Assembly (NCBI GenBank): GCA_022702705.1
Contig: CM040424.1
Coordinates: 142,977,165 to 143,041,164 of the forward strand
Length of the DNA stretch: 64,000 bases
Origin: Papilionanthe hookeriana x Papilionanthe teres
Taxonomy: Eukaryota; Streptophyta; Magnoliopsida; Asparagales; Orchidaceae
Reading direction: 5' to 3'
Positions within the stretch are counted from its first letter, which is position 1; each line of letters begins with the position of its first letter. Below the pieces are notes generated by a model that saw only the letters and a program-made list of their open reading frames with translations, did no database searches and had not been told where the DNA came from. This document shows positions 23,685-34,936 of this stretch, piece by piece. The position numbers were made by a program, and so were the translations under genes.

Positions 23685-25557
23685 AGACAGGGATAAGTGA
23701 TGTGACTTTTTTTATATGCAAGAATTTATTTACAATAGATATATAATAACTTTTATACAGTCACAATGATCCAATGCAAGTATACGTATCATATCAAGTA
23801 AAACAGGGCTCTAATGAAGTCTCGTTTATCGATCCCACAGGTAAGCAATGTAACAAGTTCTTAGTCAAATTCTAGTATACTACTAGCAACCTTAGTTTGG
23901 AATGGTGATATAAGTGATTTTTGTAATAACCACTCATAAATGCAGATAATTATATGTAAGGATAATAACTTCTTATAAATGCAGATATTACTTCTAAAGA
24001 TAACCCTTTTTGGAGGAATTGGTTTGATGAATTTTAAGATAATAAAAACTACTATTCTCATGTAACGAATTGGATAATGTTTAGGAATGAGATGCATTAA
24101 ATATTGTATGTGCTAAATAGGAGCAATGTTATTCTTTACCCTCTTCCGAGTATCTCCTCTTCGGAGTGCTATAAAGAACATTGGCAAATCTTAGGCTTAG
24201 TCCCTTAATCCAAGGTTAGGCTGGGAGGATACTGGCTCTCACTTCAGAGCTCCCACTGCCCTTCACCTGAAGGCTAATCCTAGCTTTAGTTACCAAACTT
24301 TAGGACCAAATTGGGGATCTCAGCCTGTCACCCTCAAACCTCCAATTCGGCTCCCATGAAACAATATTTTCCTATTTATTTGCACTCAATCCCCATGAAC
24401 TACGCAATTCATTCACGGACATTGAATGTTGTTCCACTTTGTTGAGAACTATACTGCCCTTTCGGGTCAATGCAATTACAACAAATTTTAACACTACAAC
24501 GAGCTCTTTTTGCAATGTAAATGAAGTGTAAGTTGAAACCATCACATTTATAATTAAAACTTCTTTTAGCAAGCATCCCAAAATTCTAAAAATGAGTCCT
24601 ACTCATTGCAAAAGAAAAGTAGAATGGAATAATGACATAATCTTCTTATGCCACTATTTTCATAGAAGAAGAAAGAGTAAGAGAAATACATCGCAAAATA
24701 CGAAGAAAACACAACGGAAAAAACTCATTTCAAAGCAAATCCACAAAATAAGTATTTAAAAAATCATATGATAATGAAGAACACAATCCTTAGCTTTTCC
24801 CCCTTGAAAGAAAGATAAAAATCTGTTCATAAAGTCTCCCGCCGATTAATGCAATGCTAGAACATTCTCTTACAAATTCTCTCAAAATCCCTTCACTAAT
24901 CTCTCCTAAAAGGTAAGAATCTACATTTCTACTCTTATTCTGATATTTCTAAGCATTCTTCAAGTTTTCCCTAACATCTCTCATTATTGGCTTCAAATTT
25001 GCTTTAAAATAGTGTACGGACGAATTTCTCAAGAGGTGCTTGAAGATATCGTCCAAAAAGCATCCAGATTCAATGTATATGGCCAATAACTGCTCCTGGC
25101 GCCGCCGGTGCCGTAATTGGGTGCTTTCGGAGCCCAAATTTCGTTTCGTCAGGTTTTTGGGGCCGCCGGCACCCATTCTGTGCAGCTCCACCATTTTGCT
25201 CCGTTTGGCTTCGTTTTAGCTCCAATTCGCCCCGTTTCAGTTATTTTGCGTTCCTCACAGATAACCCTACAAAATAAGCATAAAACAACCTTTATTTAAA
25301 GTTTAATCTCATTCAAAAATATGCAATAAGTATAAAAGAGATTACACATAAAAAAACTTATCAGAATGTGTCAGGACAAAATTTGCTTTCTTGCTCGTTT
25401 TCCTCCAAATTGCACCGTTTTTGCTTCATTTTGCTCCAATCACCATTTCTTGTACCTAAAACTAAAAAAATTATAAAATAACTTCCTTTTAAAGTGTAAT
25501 ATCACCACAAATGAGTAAAATCATATAACAAAAATCGTATATATTTTTGGTGCATCA
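23685..25557 (-). mobile_element. E: solo LTR of the A-related family (1.87 kb)
   Basis: The minus strand starts TGATGCACC at 25557 and follows the A LTR closely in its first 350 bp (a GGTACAAGAAATGGTGATTG segment and an AATGAGATTAAACTTTAAA segment), then through the conserved two-hairpin block and the GGGTAAAGAATA tail. AGAAG flanks it at 23680-23684 and 25558-25562, placing the end at 23685, where the terminal CA would have become CT. No internal region or second LTR is seen. Likely produced by LTR-LTR recombination. Confidence 0.75.
24222..24273 (-). other. Conserved two-hairpin block in E
   Basis: Minus strand: hairpin 1 is CCTTC-AGGT-GAAGG (24273-24260). Hairpin 2 is TGGGAG...CTCCCA (24255-24250 with 24227-24222) enclosing CTC-TGAAGT-GAG. 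Hairpin 1 has T-A where A and C3 have C-G, a compensatory pair. Confidence 0.65.
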
Positions 25558-25562
25558 AGAAG

Positions 25563-26468
25563 AGAAGAGGGAAGGGGAGAGGGAGGCAGTCTTGATTTCG
25601 GGAGAGGAGAGGAGAGAAAGGGAAGGAGACCTAGTTGTTTTAGGTTAGAGAGGAGAGGAGAGGAGAGGGGAGGAAGGGATAAAAGAGTTTGAGATTGTAA
25701 GGGAATAAGGACATTGTGTTATTCTGTTAGAATGAGAGGGGCTAACAAGTGAATTTAGGAGAAGCAGTTAAAAGAAGAAAAGTGAAGGAACTTTAAATTT
25801 GGAGGGAATTTAAAATTCAAAAAATGATTGTTATGGTATTTTTAATCAAAAATCAAAATTAACCTCATTTTGAGGAAAATGAAGAGTGAAATGTAATTAT
25901 CTAATCTGTTCCATAAAAGGAGGTCTCTAGACCAAGATATGTCAAGTTGAAGTGGTCAGGTGATTATAGTGGTCATGAGTAAAACTTTTCATTTAGGCTC
26001 ATTTGGTAGAGAAAAATATAAGAAATTCAATAGTGCAATTGGTTTTTGTCAAAGTGGGTCCACTTTATGTCAAAGTATGGACCCTACCCTAAGAAAGAAA
26101 ATTACTGGATTTTGAACAAGAGCTTTTGGTTGATTTTAATGGATACAATTAAGTATTTTCAACTCAGATTAACTTTAGTTAAGGTTTGGTTTTGGTTTAA
26201 GTTCATTTTTAGGTGAATTATTCTAATTAAACTTTTATTATTGAAATTATTATCCAAATTATTATCAACTTAATAGCCCCTAACTAAAGTTATATTTCAG
26301 TATGGATGGATTAATTTGAAAGCTTTCAATGATATCGATGTTTTGTTTTGAAAATTAAACCTCATTGAAAAAAAATTTATGTGGAATCATTTTTCATGCA
26401 TGAAAACAATAAGTACAAAATTTTACATTAAAACTATGTTCGGTAACCCCTTAACAGACTTACGTACT
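25563..26468. other. Purine-rich then AT-rich intergenic DNA
   Basis: Begins with GAGAGGAGAGGAGAGAAAGGG-type purine runs (to about 25690) and continues as unremarkable AT-rich DNA up to the B2 start. No gene or repeat boundary is recognised apart from the flanks. Confidence 0.45.
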
Positions 26469-26669
26469 TGTTGACCTCAATTTTGTGAGGATCATATATA
26501 AATCTTTTTTGAGAAAGGAAGTCTACCAACATTGACTTCTTAAACCTTACCAATGGTCATTAAACCATAATATCTAGGGTAAAGCCCTAATGAAGTTTTT
26601 TAAACCAAAATTTTAATGACATGCTGAGAAGATCAAATCTGTAATGACAAACCCTGATCTGATCAATAT

Positions 26670-27270
26670 TTACCAAACTGGTCAACCTTTAACCCAAATG
26701 GTCAACTAGGTCAAACTGGTCAATCCTTGACCCAATGACCACCACATTGACCAAGCTGGTCAACCTTTGACCTAAATGGCCAACTTTGGTCAAACTGGTC
26801 AATCCTTGACCCAATAACCACCACATTGACCAAATTGGTCAATCTTTGACCCAAATAATCAACTTTAGTCAAACTGGTCAATTCATGACCCCTTTGACCA
26901 TCACATTGACCTCATTGGTCAATCCATGACCTAAATGGGCAAATTTGGTCAAAATGGTCAAACCATAACCTCATGACCACGAAATTGACTACATTGACAA
27001 ACCCTTGACATAATCAACTCAACATTGGTCAGGGTGACCAATGTAGAAGCCAAAAATCACCATATTGACCATTGGGTCAATATAAACCCTAAAATTAGTC
27101 AACATGACCAAATCAACCTAAAAATTCAGAACACTTGGACCTCATGACCAATCAAACCATGACAAGAATGTAAAAGTCAAATTGGTTATCCTTGGGCTAG
27201 AATGGGTTAACTAAGGTCAACCTGAGTCAACCGTGGTCAACCCTAGTCAACACTAATCAAATTTGGTCAA
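26670..27270 (+). repeat. TTGAC/GTCAA-rich tandem array in B2
   Basis: Imperfect tandem units of roughly 80 bp built from phrases such as CAAACTGGTCAATCCTTGACC and ACCACATTGACCAA. By hand I count about 33 TTGAC cores on both strands in 600 bp. TTGAC(C/T) is the W-box core bound by WRKY factors. The array lies upstream of the TATA box, in the position of LTR U3 enhancers; regulatory function is inference only. Confidence 0.7.
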
Positions 27271-27783
27271 AATACCAAATTTTGAACCAAAATTGATTAA
27301 ATAATTAATTTAAAAAGTTATTTTAATCAATTTTTTGGTTAATATTATAGTTTCAAATATTTATAATTAATTACATGATTAATTAAAAATGGAATTATGA
27401 TTAAATAACCATGAAATGAATTTGGACATGTGAAATCACATATGACACAATAAACGACTTTCAACTTTAAAACCCAACAATGACATCATAATTGACATCA
27501 TATGGGTCACACATGACCCATGAGACCCACTACATATGGGTTAACACATTGAATGACTCACGACATCTCATTTTAACCATGGTTAAAATCCCATTATGGA
27601 ATCATCATGAAAGAATAATGAGGTGTCATTCCCTCATTAATTCTTGGAGAAACATTTGATGAATAATCAAGCCCCTCCAACCCTAGCCAATGAAAGAGAG
27701 GAGAAGCTTAGATCACCTTACATCATTGGATGACTTCATAAATAACAAATTTTGGAAAATTAGAAAAATAGAGGTTTATGCTT

Positions 27784-29788
27784 TCATACACCTAAAATAT
27801 ATAGTGTTTTTATGCACATTTTTATACCTATTTTTGATGATATTGCACTTTAATGTAAGGTATTTTGTGTTTTTCTTGCAGGTATGATGAAAATAAGTGA
27901 TTATGATGAAAAGAGCAAAATTGATCAAATTTAGAGCAAAAAAATAAAAAAATGAAAAATTGGACCTTAGCGGATAAGCGCCGCTTGGTCAGCGCTTAGC
28001 CGCCACAGTTAAAAATCGAATTTTCTTCATTTTTGGAGCCAATTTCAAGGGTTGTTTGAAGCAACTTTTAGTGGTAACTTCCTTACCTTCCCATGGGTGA
28101 CAAATTTGAATGAAGGGATGCATCTTTTGGTGGATACGTTGAATCGGGACATGATTTGAAGAGACACCAAGGCACCTTTTGGATTATTATTAAAGTTATG
28201 TCATGTTAGTCTTTTAAGTGTGTGTGTGTGTGTATATGAGTCTTTTTTTTAGTGAGTCTAGTTTTCAAGAGTCTTTTCTAATTTTCAGAGTTTTCTTGTA
28301 GTTCAAAGAGTTTTTACTTTCAATCTTTTATTGTTTATAATTTAGTTAGTAAAGTTTTAGAGGAGAAAGGGTTGGTGTGAAACTTTCTTTCCACCAATTT
28401 TTTTTCATCCATTTATCTAGTTTTTATTGAAGTCTAAAGTCAGAGTTGGAGTTAACAGAGTTGGGCGCCAACCTCTATAGTGTTTTCCTATGGAAAGTCA
28501 TGTTTAAAAGGAACTTCCGGAGTCTTGTGGAGAGGATTTTCATATAAGTGTTTACTTCTGTTTTCTATATTTAGTTTTTCTTGTTGTATTTTCTTTATGA
28601 TTTCTATTTTCAATCAATGTGTGCTTTTGTTTTCTCCATGAATTTTGAGTAGTTTTCTTTATCTTTTTCTTTCTTAAATGAAGAAGTAATTAAATTGTGT
28701 AGGATTGTTGTGGAATGTTTAAATGTTTAAAGTTGGAATAAGTTGTGAAGATTTAATTCCATGAACTTAATTTACTTCTTAATTTGTCCAGTTAAGATGT
28801 TAAATTTGTTGTGAGATTATGTAAGATCCAATGCGGTATTATCTCAAACAACAATTGGTATAAATAACATGCAATTATATGAATGAGAATTGTAGTCCAT
28901 ATATTTTAATGCTTAGGAGATATATTCTTAATGGGGAGTAAAATTAGAGGTCTTTAGAGTGACAGGCTAAAGCCCCCTAATTTGGTTTGATATTTTAAAT
29001 TTTGTTATGAGAAGTTATCCCCCAGTTGGAGGGAATCGAGGGAACTCTAGAGTGAGAGTTGGTATCTTCCCTGCCTAACCATGTTCAAGATTTTAAATTT
29101 CAAATTAACAAATGTTCTTTATAGAACCAAGTAAGGGTAAAGAATAAATTTGCTCTTATTTATTACAACACATTTAAATACTTCCAAAACAATACTTTCA
29201 TAATTATTACTGTTTTATAAGAGAAAGAAAAATATATTTTATTTCTTAGTATTTTATACCGCATTTTAAAGTTCTGATAATTTTCATTTCCTGCTTAGCT
29301 TTTATTAAAAATACCAAAAACAATTTTCAAACTTTTCAAATCAAAACATACTTTCAAAAGTCATTAAAAAAAGTAAAAATATAATTTTCTTAATTCTTTA
29401 AAAGTTTTTACATTTCCTTGTGGGTTCGATATCTCGGGACTTAATCAGAAAGTCCTATATTACTTGATAAACGATACATATACTTGCAGAGTATCCCATA
29501 TTATAAAATCATAATTTTCATATATAAATCATAAGCACATATATTCGGTGTGCAGTCAAGTTTTTGGTGCACATATATTTATTAGGGCGCTTAGCCACCA
29601 AGGTCCAAATTTTCATTTTTTTATTTTTATTTTGCTCCAAAGTTGATCCAATTTTGCTCCTTTTATCATACTCACTTATTTTCATCATACCTGCAAGAAA
29701 AACATAAAATACCTTCCATTAAAGTGTAATATCATCAAAAATAGGTATAAAAATGTGCATAAAAATACTATATATTTTAGGTGTATCA
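27784..29788 (+). mobile_element. D: Athila-type LTR plus inverted LTR head
   Basis: 27784-29558 is an LTR related to A and C. It begins (T)CATACACCTAAAATATATAG and has a GCAGGTATGATGAAAATAAG segment, the two-hairpin block and the GGGTAAAGAATA tail, ending CAGTCA. It is followed by AGTTTT and TGGTGC, the first bases of a tRNA-Asp-type primer site. After 26 bp an inverted copy of the first ~205 bp of the same LTR follows (29585-29788, about 90% or more identical by eye). Flanks read TGCTT and TGCGT; a longer direct repeat ATGCTTTCATA lies at 27778-27788 and 29795-29805. The unit ends in 205-bp inverted repeats and has no coding sequence. It lies within B2. Confidence 0.65.
29018..29072 (+). 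other. Conserved two-hairpin block in D
   Basis: Hairpin 2 is AGGGAA...TTCCCT (29039-29044 with 29067-29072) enclosing CTC-TAGAGT-GAG. Relative to TGGGAG/CTCCCA in the other LTRs, the outermost and innermost pairs are both swapped with pairing kept. Hairpin 1 (29018-29034) survives with one mismatch. Confidence 0.55.
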
Positions 29789-30435
29789 TGCGTCATGCTT
29801 TCATAAAACCTTAAATGACTTGATGGATGAAGGATGTCTTGCTCACTTTGAATCACCACACACCTCTTCCCCATCTAATAGACAAACAACAAATTAATTT
29901 CATAAAAGGAGGAGCTCATCATGGCCATTTAAAAGAATGAGAGAAATGAGGGATTATGTGTAAAATTCTCCCTCAAAGCAAAGCATGAGTCACTTGATTC
30001 TTTGAAGTGAAGTGGCCGACCAATCTACAAGACACCTCAAGCATTTAATAGACTCACCAATGAGAGTGAAACATGACTTAAACCAACTCCTTCTACCATG
30101 GTTAAACACCATTATGAGCAAACCATAAAAAGGGTGAATAAGGAGGCTTATGTGTCATCTCATGCTAAAGTAATGGTATGACTTATAAGCTTATGGGAGA
30201 GGATGAATCCAACTCATTCTGAAAGGCCAAACCACCTCATGGAATGCCCAATTAAAGAAAAGAATGAACTTGATCAAATCCTCATCATAATGAGAACCCA
30301 TTATGAATGCCACCTTGGGATAACCATTTGAGATAATTTTCAGCTAAAACCTTATCCTCAGTCACCATGACATTGGATAACAACTTCCCAAAGTGAATCC
30401 AAGCAGGTTTGGATTCACCCAAGCCCCTCTGTGGC

Positions 30436-30443
30436 TATAAATA
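30436..30443 (+). promoter_or_regulatory. TATA box of family B copy B2
   Basis: TATAAATA preceded by GTGGC, followed by AGCCTTGCCCGAGAGCC. It is at the same relative place as in B1 and B3 once the D insertion is discounted. Confidence 0.55.
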
Positions 30444-31306
30444 AGCCTTGCCCGAGAGCCTTTGAGGAGGAGATAGAGAAGCATAGAGTTTATATACCTT
30501 GAACCTTCCAAGAAAGAAAATGCTCACTATATCATAAGGAGTTGATCCCCATTGAATCCAACGCCTTAAATCCACTCGATCTTCCCAATTTAATCATTTC
30601 GAGAACCCCATAATAAGGCAATTTTGGGTTTCAAATGAAGTTGTCCAAAAATTCAATTTAACCTTGCCAAAAGCTTCCTAGGACCCTACGAAGATGAATC
30701 CAATCAAAATTGCTCTCTCCCATAAGCTCTAAACCACTTTCCAAATTTAGCCTTTCAAGCTGAATCGCCTCCTGAACGAACTCATACCTAGGACCAATTT
30801 AGCTCCAAATTGAGGCTAGGGCAAGCTTGTAGAGGTCGAAACGAAGGTGTAGAGCCAACCAAATTGAAGTTTCATACACCGAGGCCAAGGTATGAATCTT
30901 TTGACTTAACCCGAGCTCAATTTTGAGTCTTTATGAAGAAAACCATTTGACAATCCATAAGTTACCATATAAATGAATTCATCATTCTCAGATGAAGCTC
31001 TAAGAAAAGATTTCACTTAATTTCATTGAGAATCAAGTGAGATCTTGTTCTTAGATCATTGACAGTCCCTGGGCAAGACCATACGAAGGGAGATGAGCTG
31101 ATGTAGTCTGTTTTTTTATTTTAAAAATGGACAGCCATGATCTAATCCCACTTGATCCACTATTCGGAGCCCCACAGTAGAACAAATGCGTTTTCGACAC
31201 ATCATAGGACACACGACGCTCCCTGAATTTTTCTATTTGGTTAAAGTTTTAAATAAATCAGTTTAGCCTTAAACACTTTTTGATCTCACTTTTAGTTAAA
31301 GTCTAG

Positions 31307-33299
31307 TGACACACCTAAAATATATATACTTTTTGCTATACCATTTTACTAATTTTTGGTAATATTTCACTTTAAAGGAATGTATTTTGTATGTTCTTTG
31401 GTTTTAGGTACAAAAAATGATGATTGAAACAAAAGGAAGCAAAAACAGTGCAATTTGGAGTAAAAACTAGCAAGAAATGAAATTCTGACCTGACACCTTT
31501 CGATAAGTCTTTCAATGCTTAATCTCTTTTACAATTTTTGCATATTTTTGAATGAGATTAAACTTTAAAAAAAGTTTTTTTTTATGCTTATTTTGTAGGG
31601 CTATCAGTTAAGAATGCAACGCAACTAAAACGGGGCAAATCAGAACTAAAACGGAGTCAAACAGAGCAAAATAGTGGAGCTGCACAGCAGGAAGCTCGCC
31701 GACGGCGGCCTCGAGCTCCCCGACGGTGAGATTTACCCGAAAACTCTGAAAAATGCCAGAAAAGCTCACCGACAGCCCCCTCAGGCTGGCCGACAGTGCC
31801 CGGGAATATTCTAGACCGACTTTTGGCGGTTTTGGGCCGAAATTAAACGTATTTGGACGCTTTTTCAAAAGGGTGCTTAAGGGAACTCTTAGGAATTTGT
31901 CCATACTCTTTAAAATGGCGAATATATGTTAGAAAAGTGTAGAGGAGAAAAATAAGAGAAAAAAAGGAGAGGAATGTTAGGAAAATCTTGGAGAATGTTT
32001 AGGATTCTTAGATTAAGAATAAAAATGTAGATTTCTACCCTTTTGGAGAAATTGGAGATGAGATTTTGAGAGAATTTGTAAGGGATTGCACTAGCATTGC
32101 ATGGATCGATGGGAGACTTTATGGGAGAGATCTTCATCTTTCTTTCAAAGGGAAAAAAAGCTAAGTATTGTTCTTTCTTATGATTTTGTAAACACTCACA
32201 TTGTGGATTAGCTTTGGTTTAATGAAGTTTCCATTGTGTTTTCTTCGTGCTTTGTGATGTATCTTTCTTACTCTTTCTTCTTCTTTAGAAATAGAGGCAT
32301 AAGAAAATTATGTCATTGTTTTCATTCTACTTTTCTTTTGCAATGAGTAGGATTCATGTTTAGGACATTGGGATGCGTGCTAAAAGATGTTTTAATTATA
32401 AATGTGATGGTTTTTACTTGCACTTCATTTACATTACAAAAAGAGCTCGTTGTAGTGTTAAAATTCGTTGTAATTGCATTGACTCAAAAGGGCGGTGTAA
32501 TTCTCAAAAAAGTGGAACCACATTCAAATTCCATGGATGGTGAAGTTCATGGGGATTGAATGTAAATAAATAGTGAAATATAATTATTGGACGTAGAAGT
32601 GGAAATTTTAGGGTGACAAACTAAAATCCTCAATTCGGTCTTATCGTTTGGGTCCTGAAGCGTAGATTGTTAGCCCTCAGGCGAGGGTAATGTGGGAGCT
32701 CCGAAGTGAGAGCCGATATCCTCCCAGCCTAGCAACAGATTCAGTACCAAGCATAGGATTAGTCAATGTTCTTTATGCTTGGACGAAAGGGTAAAGAATA
32801 GGATTTCTCCTATTTGACACATACAATATTTAATGCATCTCATTCCTATACATTATCCATTTCATTACATAAGAATAGTAGTTTTTATTACCTCAAAATT
32901 CTCCAAACCAATTCATCTAAAAAAGGGTTATCTTTAGAATTATTATTTGCACTTAATTGTAGTTACTATCTTTACATTTAACACTTGCATTTATGAGTAG
33001 TTGCTAGATAAAACATAATTTTAATCGACATTCCAAACTAAGGACTATTAGTAGTAGACTAGAATTTGACTAAAGACCTCTTACTTCACTTCCTTGTGGG
33101 ATCGATACTGAGGTTTTTAAAGAAAACTCTATATTGCTTGAAACGATAAGTATACTTGCGTAGTACCCCTAGTGTGTAAAATATTTTCCAATTTTTATAT
33201 AATTTAAGATTTTTTCACACCAACCGCTATTTATAAATCGGGTCAAGTTTTTTGCCATCTTTTGGAAGTTAATTTACTACGTAATTGCGGGTCGGGTCA
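31307..33299 (+). repeat. 5' LTR of element A
   Basis: 1,993 bp, TGACAC...GGGTCA. Contains paired GC-rich boxes at 31686-31805 (GCCGACGGCGG and CCGACGGTGAG, then CCGACAG twice), the two-hairpin block at 32674-32726, and ends six bases before the primer site. TGACAC and GGGTCA are partly inverted (TGACmC...GGGTCA). Confidence 0.93.
32674..32726 (+). other. Conserved two-hairpin block in A 5' LTR
   Basis: Hairpin 1 CCCTC-AGGC-GAGGG (32674-32687). Hairpin 2 TGGGAG (32693-32698) pairs with CTCCCA (32721-32726) around CTC-CGAAGT-GAG. The flanking ~190 bp (GGGTGACA...GGGTAAAGAATA) is the best conserved part of all six LTRs. Confidence 0.65.
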
Positions 33300-33305
33300 A
33301 GTTTT

Positions 33306-33323
33306 TGGCACCGTTGCCGGGGA
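33306..33323 (+). other. Primer-binding site, tRNA-Asp type
   Basis: TGGCACCGTTGCCGGGGA, six bases after the 5' LTR. It matches the complement of the plant tRNA-Asp 3' end (TGGCGCCGTTGCCGGGGA) at 17 of 18 positions. tRNA-Asp priming is typical of the Athila lineage. Confidence 0.9.
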
Positions 33324-33716
33324 AGCTTCAGTAAGAATTTTAGGAGAATTTTAGTTGAAGTAATTAGGCTTATACTTGAAAAATTGTAGTGTCGTAAAAA
33401 CTATTTTTGTGTGAAAAGTGTTTTTTATATGAAAAAGTGTTAAAATAAAAATTATTTTTATATGAAAAATAAGATGTTTGTGAAAATGTTTTGTTGGGTT
33501 GAATATATTTTTGGTTTTATTTATTTTATAGTTAATGTATTGTTTGTTATGTTGCGTATGCAAAACAAAGGATTTACAGGACTTGTACCTTATGATCCCG
33601 AGTTTGAAAAAAAGAAAAAAAATTAAAAATACAGAAAGGACTCGAAAAACTAGAAATGGAAAACTTTCAAGATAATAATTTAGAAAATCATCATAATTCA
33701 TTGAGAGATTAGCTAA

Positions 33717-34190
33717 ATGACATATAAAATTCACTCAAGTATACAAAAACCTGTTGTAGAAGCTGACTCTTTTGAAATAAATCCTGAGATTATCCAACTG
33801 GTGCAGAACAATCAGTTTAGGGGAACTCCTTCGGAGGATCCCTATTTACACTTATCAAATTTTCTAGAACTTTGTGTAACATTTCGTTATAACGGTATGT
33901 CAGACGATTATGTTAGACTAAGGCTTTTTCCTTTCTCACTAAGGGATAAGGCTAAAATGTGGTTATATTTGTTAGCACCTGACTCTATTAAAAATTGGGA
34001 GGAGTTAACTCAGAATTTCTTAGCTAAGTATTTTCCACCTTCAAGGACTACTAAACTTAGAAACAATATTATCTCATTTTGTCAGTATGAAGGGGAATCA
34101 ATATACGAAGCCTGGGAAAGATTTAAGGGACTCCTAAGAAAGTGTCCACACCATGCTCTGCTTGATTGGTTAATCATTCAAACTTTTTAG
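33717..34190 (+). pseudogene. gag: gag, N-terminal capsid part, of element A
   Basis: 157 codons holding the retrotransposon gag capsid fold: IIQLVQNNQFRGTPSEDPYL, then LRLFPFSLRDKAKMWL, then FLAKYFPPSRTTKLR, then YEAWERFKGLLRKCPHH. These are hallmark blocks of Athila/OTA gag. The frame closes at TAG 34188-34190, where C2 has a Tyr codon (FYNGLVGS in C2, F-stop-NGLVGS here). The next gag part resumes in another frame after one missing base near 34288. In intact relatives this protein builds the virus-like particle and packages the RNA. The start codon used is uncertain. Confidence 0.85.
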
Positions 34191-34288
34191 AATGGGTTAG
34201 TAGGATCCCTTAGGTCTATAATTGATGCTACCGCTGGTGGATCATTAATGTCAAAACCATTTGATGAAGTGTATGCATTAATTGAAAA

Positions 34289-34909
34289 ATGGCTACAAAT
34301 GAATTTCTATGGCCCTCTACAAGGCTAAATCATAAAAATGTAACTAGTGTTCATGATACGCATACGATTACAATTCTTGCATCTCAGATTGCTGCAATAT
34401 CAAGGAAGTTGGACCAATTTGGAATGAACCAACCTCAATTTACTCCTGTAAGTGAGAAAAGTTCATTAGGGCCTATGATTGATTCTAACTTATCATATGA
34501 TGCTTTAAATACCTTAAACAACCCGTATTCTAACTTTTACAAACCAGGTTGGAAGAACCATCCTAAATTTAAATGGAATAATACTACTGACAGTGGAAAC
34601 CAACAATGGGAAAATAATTATGCAAATCCCAATGGAAGTTGGAATAATCAGGGGAATACAAACTATAAACCTTCATATCCACTGAACTCTAACAATGATC
34701 AACAATTTGAGGATAAGAAGATGTCTATGGAAGAAGTGGTATTGCAAATGGGAATCCAGTTGCAAAGTCAAAATGCTACGATTAGAAAAATAGATAATCA
34801 ACTGGGAAAAATTGCTAATTCACTTAGCAATAGACCCCAACGAACACTTCCTAGCAACATTGAGATCAACCCTAAAGAGAACACTAATGAACAAGTAGAA
34901 ACTGTCTAA
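34289..34909 (+). pseudogene. gag: gag, C-terminal part, of element A
   Basis: 206 codons. Contains the Athila signature NPYSNFYKPGWKNHPKFKW, an Asn/Trp/Gln-rich stretch and a SMEEVVLQM...QLGKIANSLSNRP region, predicted to be a coiled coil. There is no CCHC zinc knuckle, as is usual in this lineage. The ORF ends with TAA at 34907-34909, where C2 has a Gln codon in IQLRSGK, a C-to-T type change. Reading continues in frame to 35197. Confidence 0.85.
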
Positions 34910-34936
34910 TTTAAAAGTGGAAGAGAGATAGAGGAT

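Larger units (their letters stand above)
26469..31277 (+). mobile_element. Family B long repeat, copy B2 (left part, contains D)
   Basis: Starts TGTTGACCTCAATTTTGTGAGG at 26469 like B1 and B0. It carries a GTCAA/TTGAC-rich tandem array, the inserted D element (27784-29788), a TATA box at 30436 and the leader segment up to about 31277. There a second B copy (B3) begins. Sequence matching the continuation of B1 resumes at 48881, after B3. Taking out D, the TATA box falls about 1.96 kb from the start, in line with B3. The copy is CpG-poor and diverged. The exact B2/B3 junction lacks a clear target duplication (ACACT versus TCCAA). Confidence 0.65.

Noticed and set aside
27784..29788. D as a Mutator-type DNA transposon, because of long inverted ends and a possible 11-bp direct repeat
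   Set aside because: The ends are the head of an Athila-type LTR, the two-hairpin block and a primer-site fragment are present, and there is no transposase.
31608..31904. 98-codon minus-strand frame in the A LTR, also at 39005-39301
   Set aside because: It is a shadow of the GC-box region of the two LTRs. Both copies are non-coding terminal-repeat sequence.
33351..33734. 127-codon minus-strand frame at the start of A
   Set aside because: Phe/Lys/Ile/Asn-rich AT-driven frame opposite the gag leader, which has the expected primer site and gag start on the plus strand.
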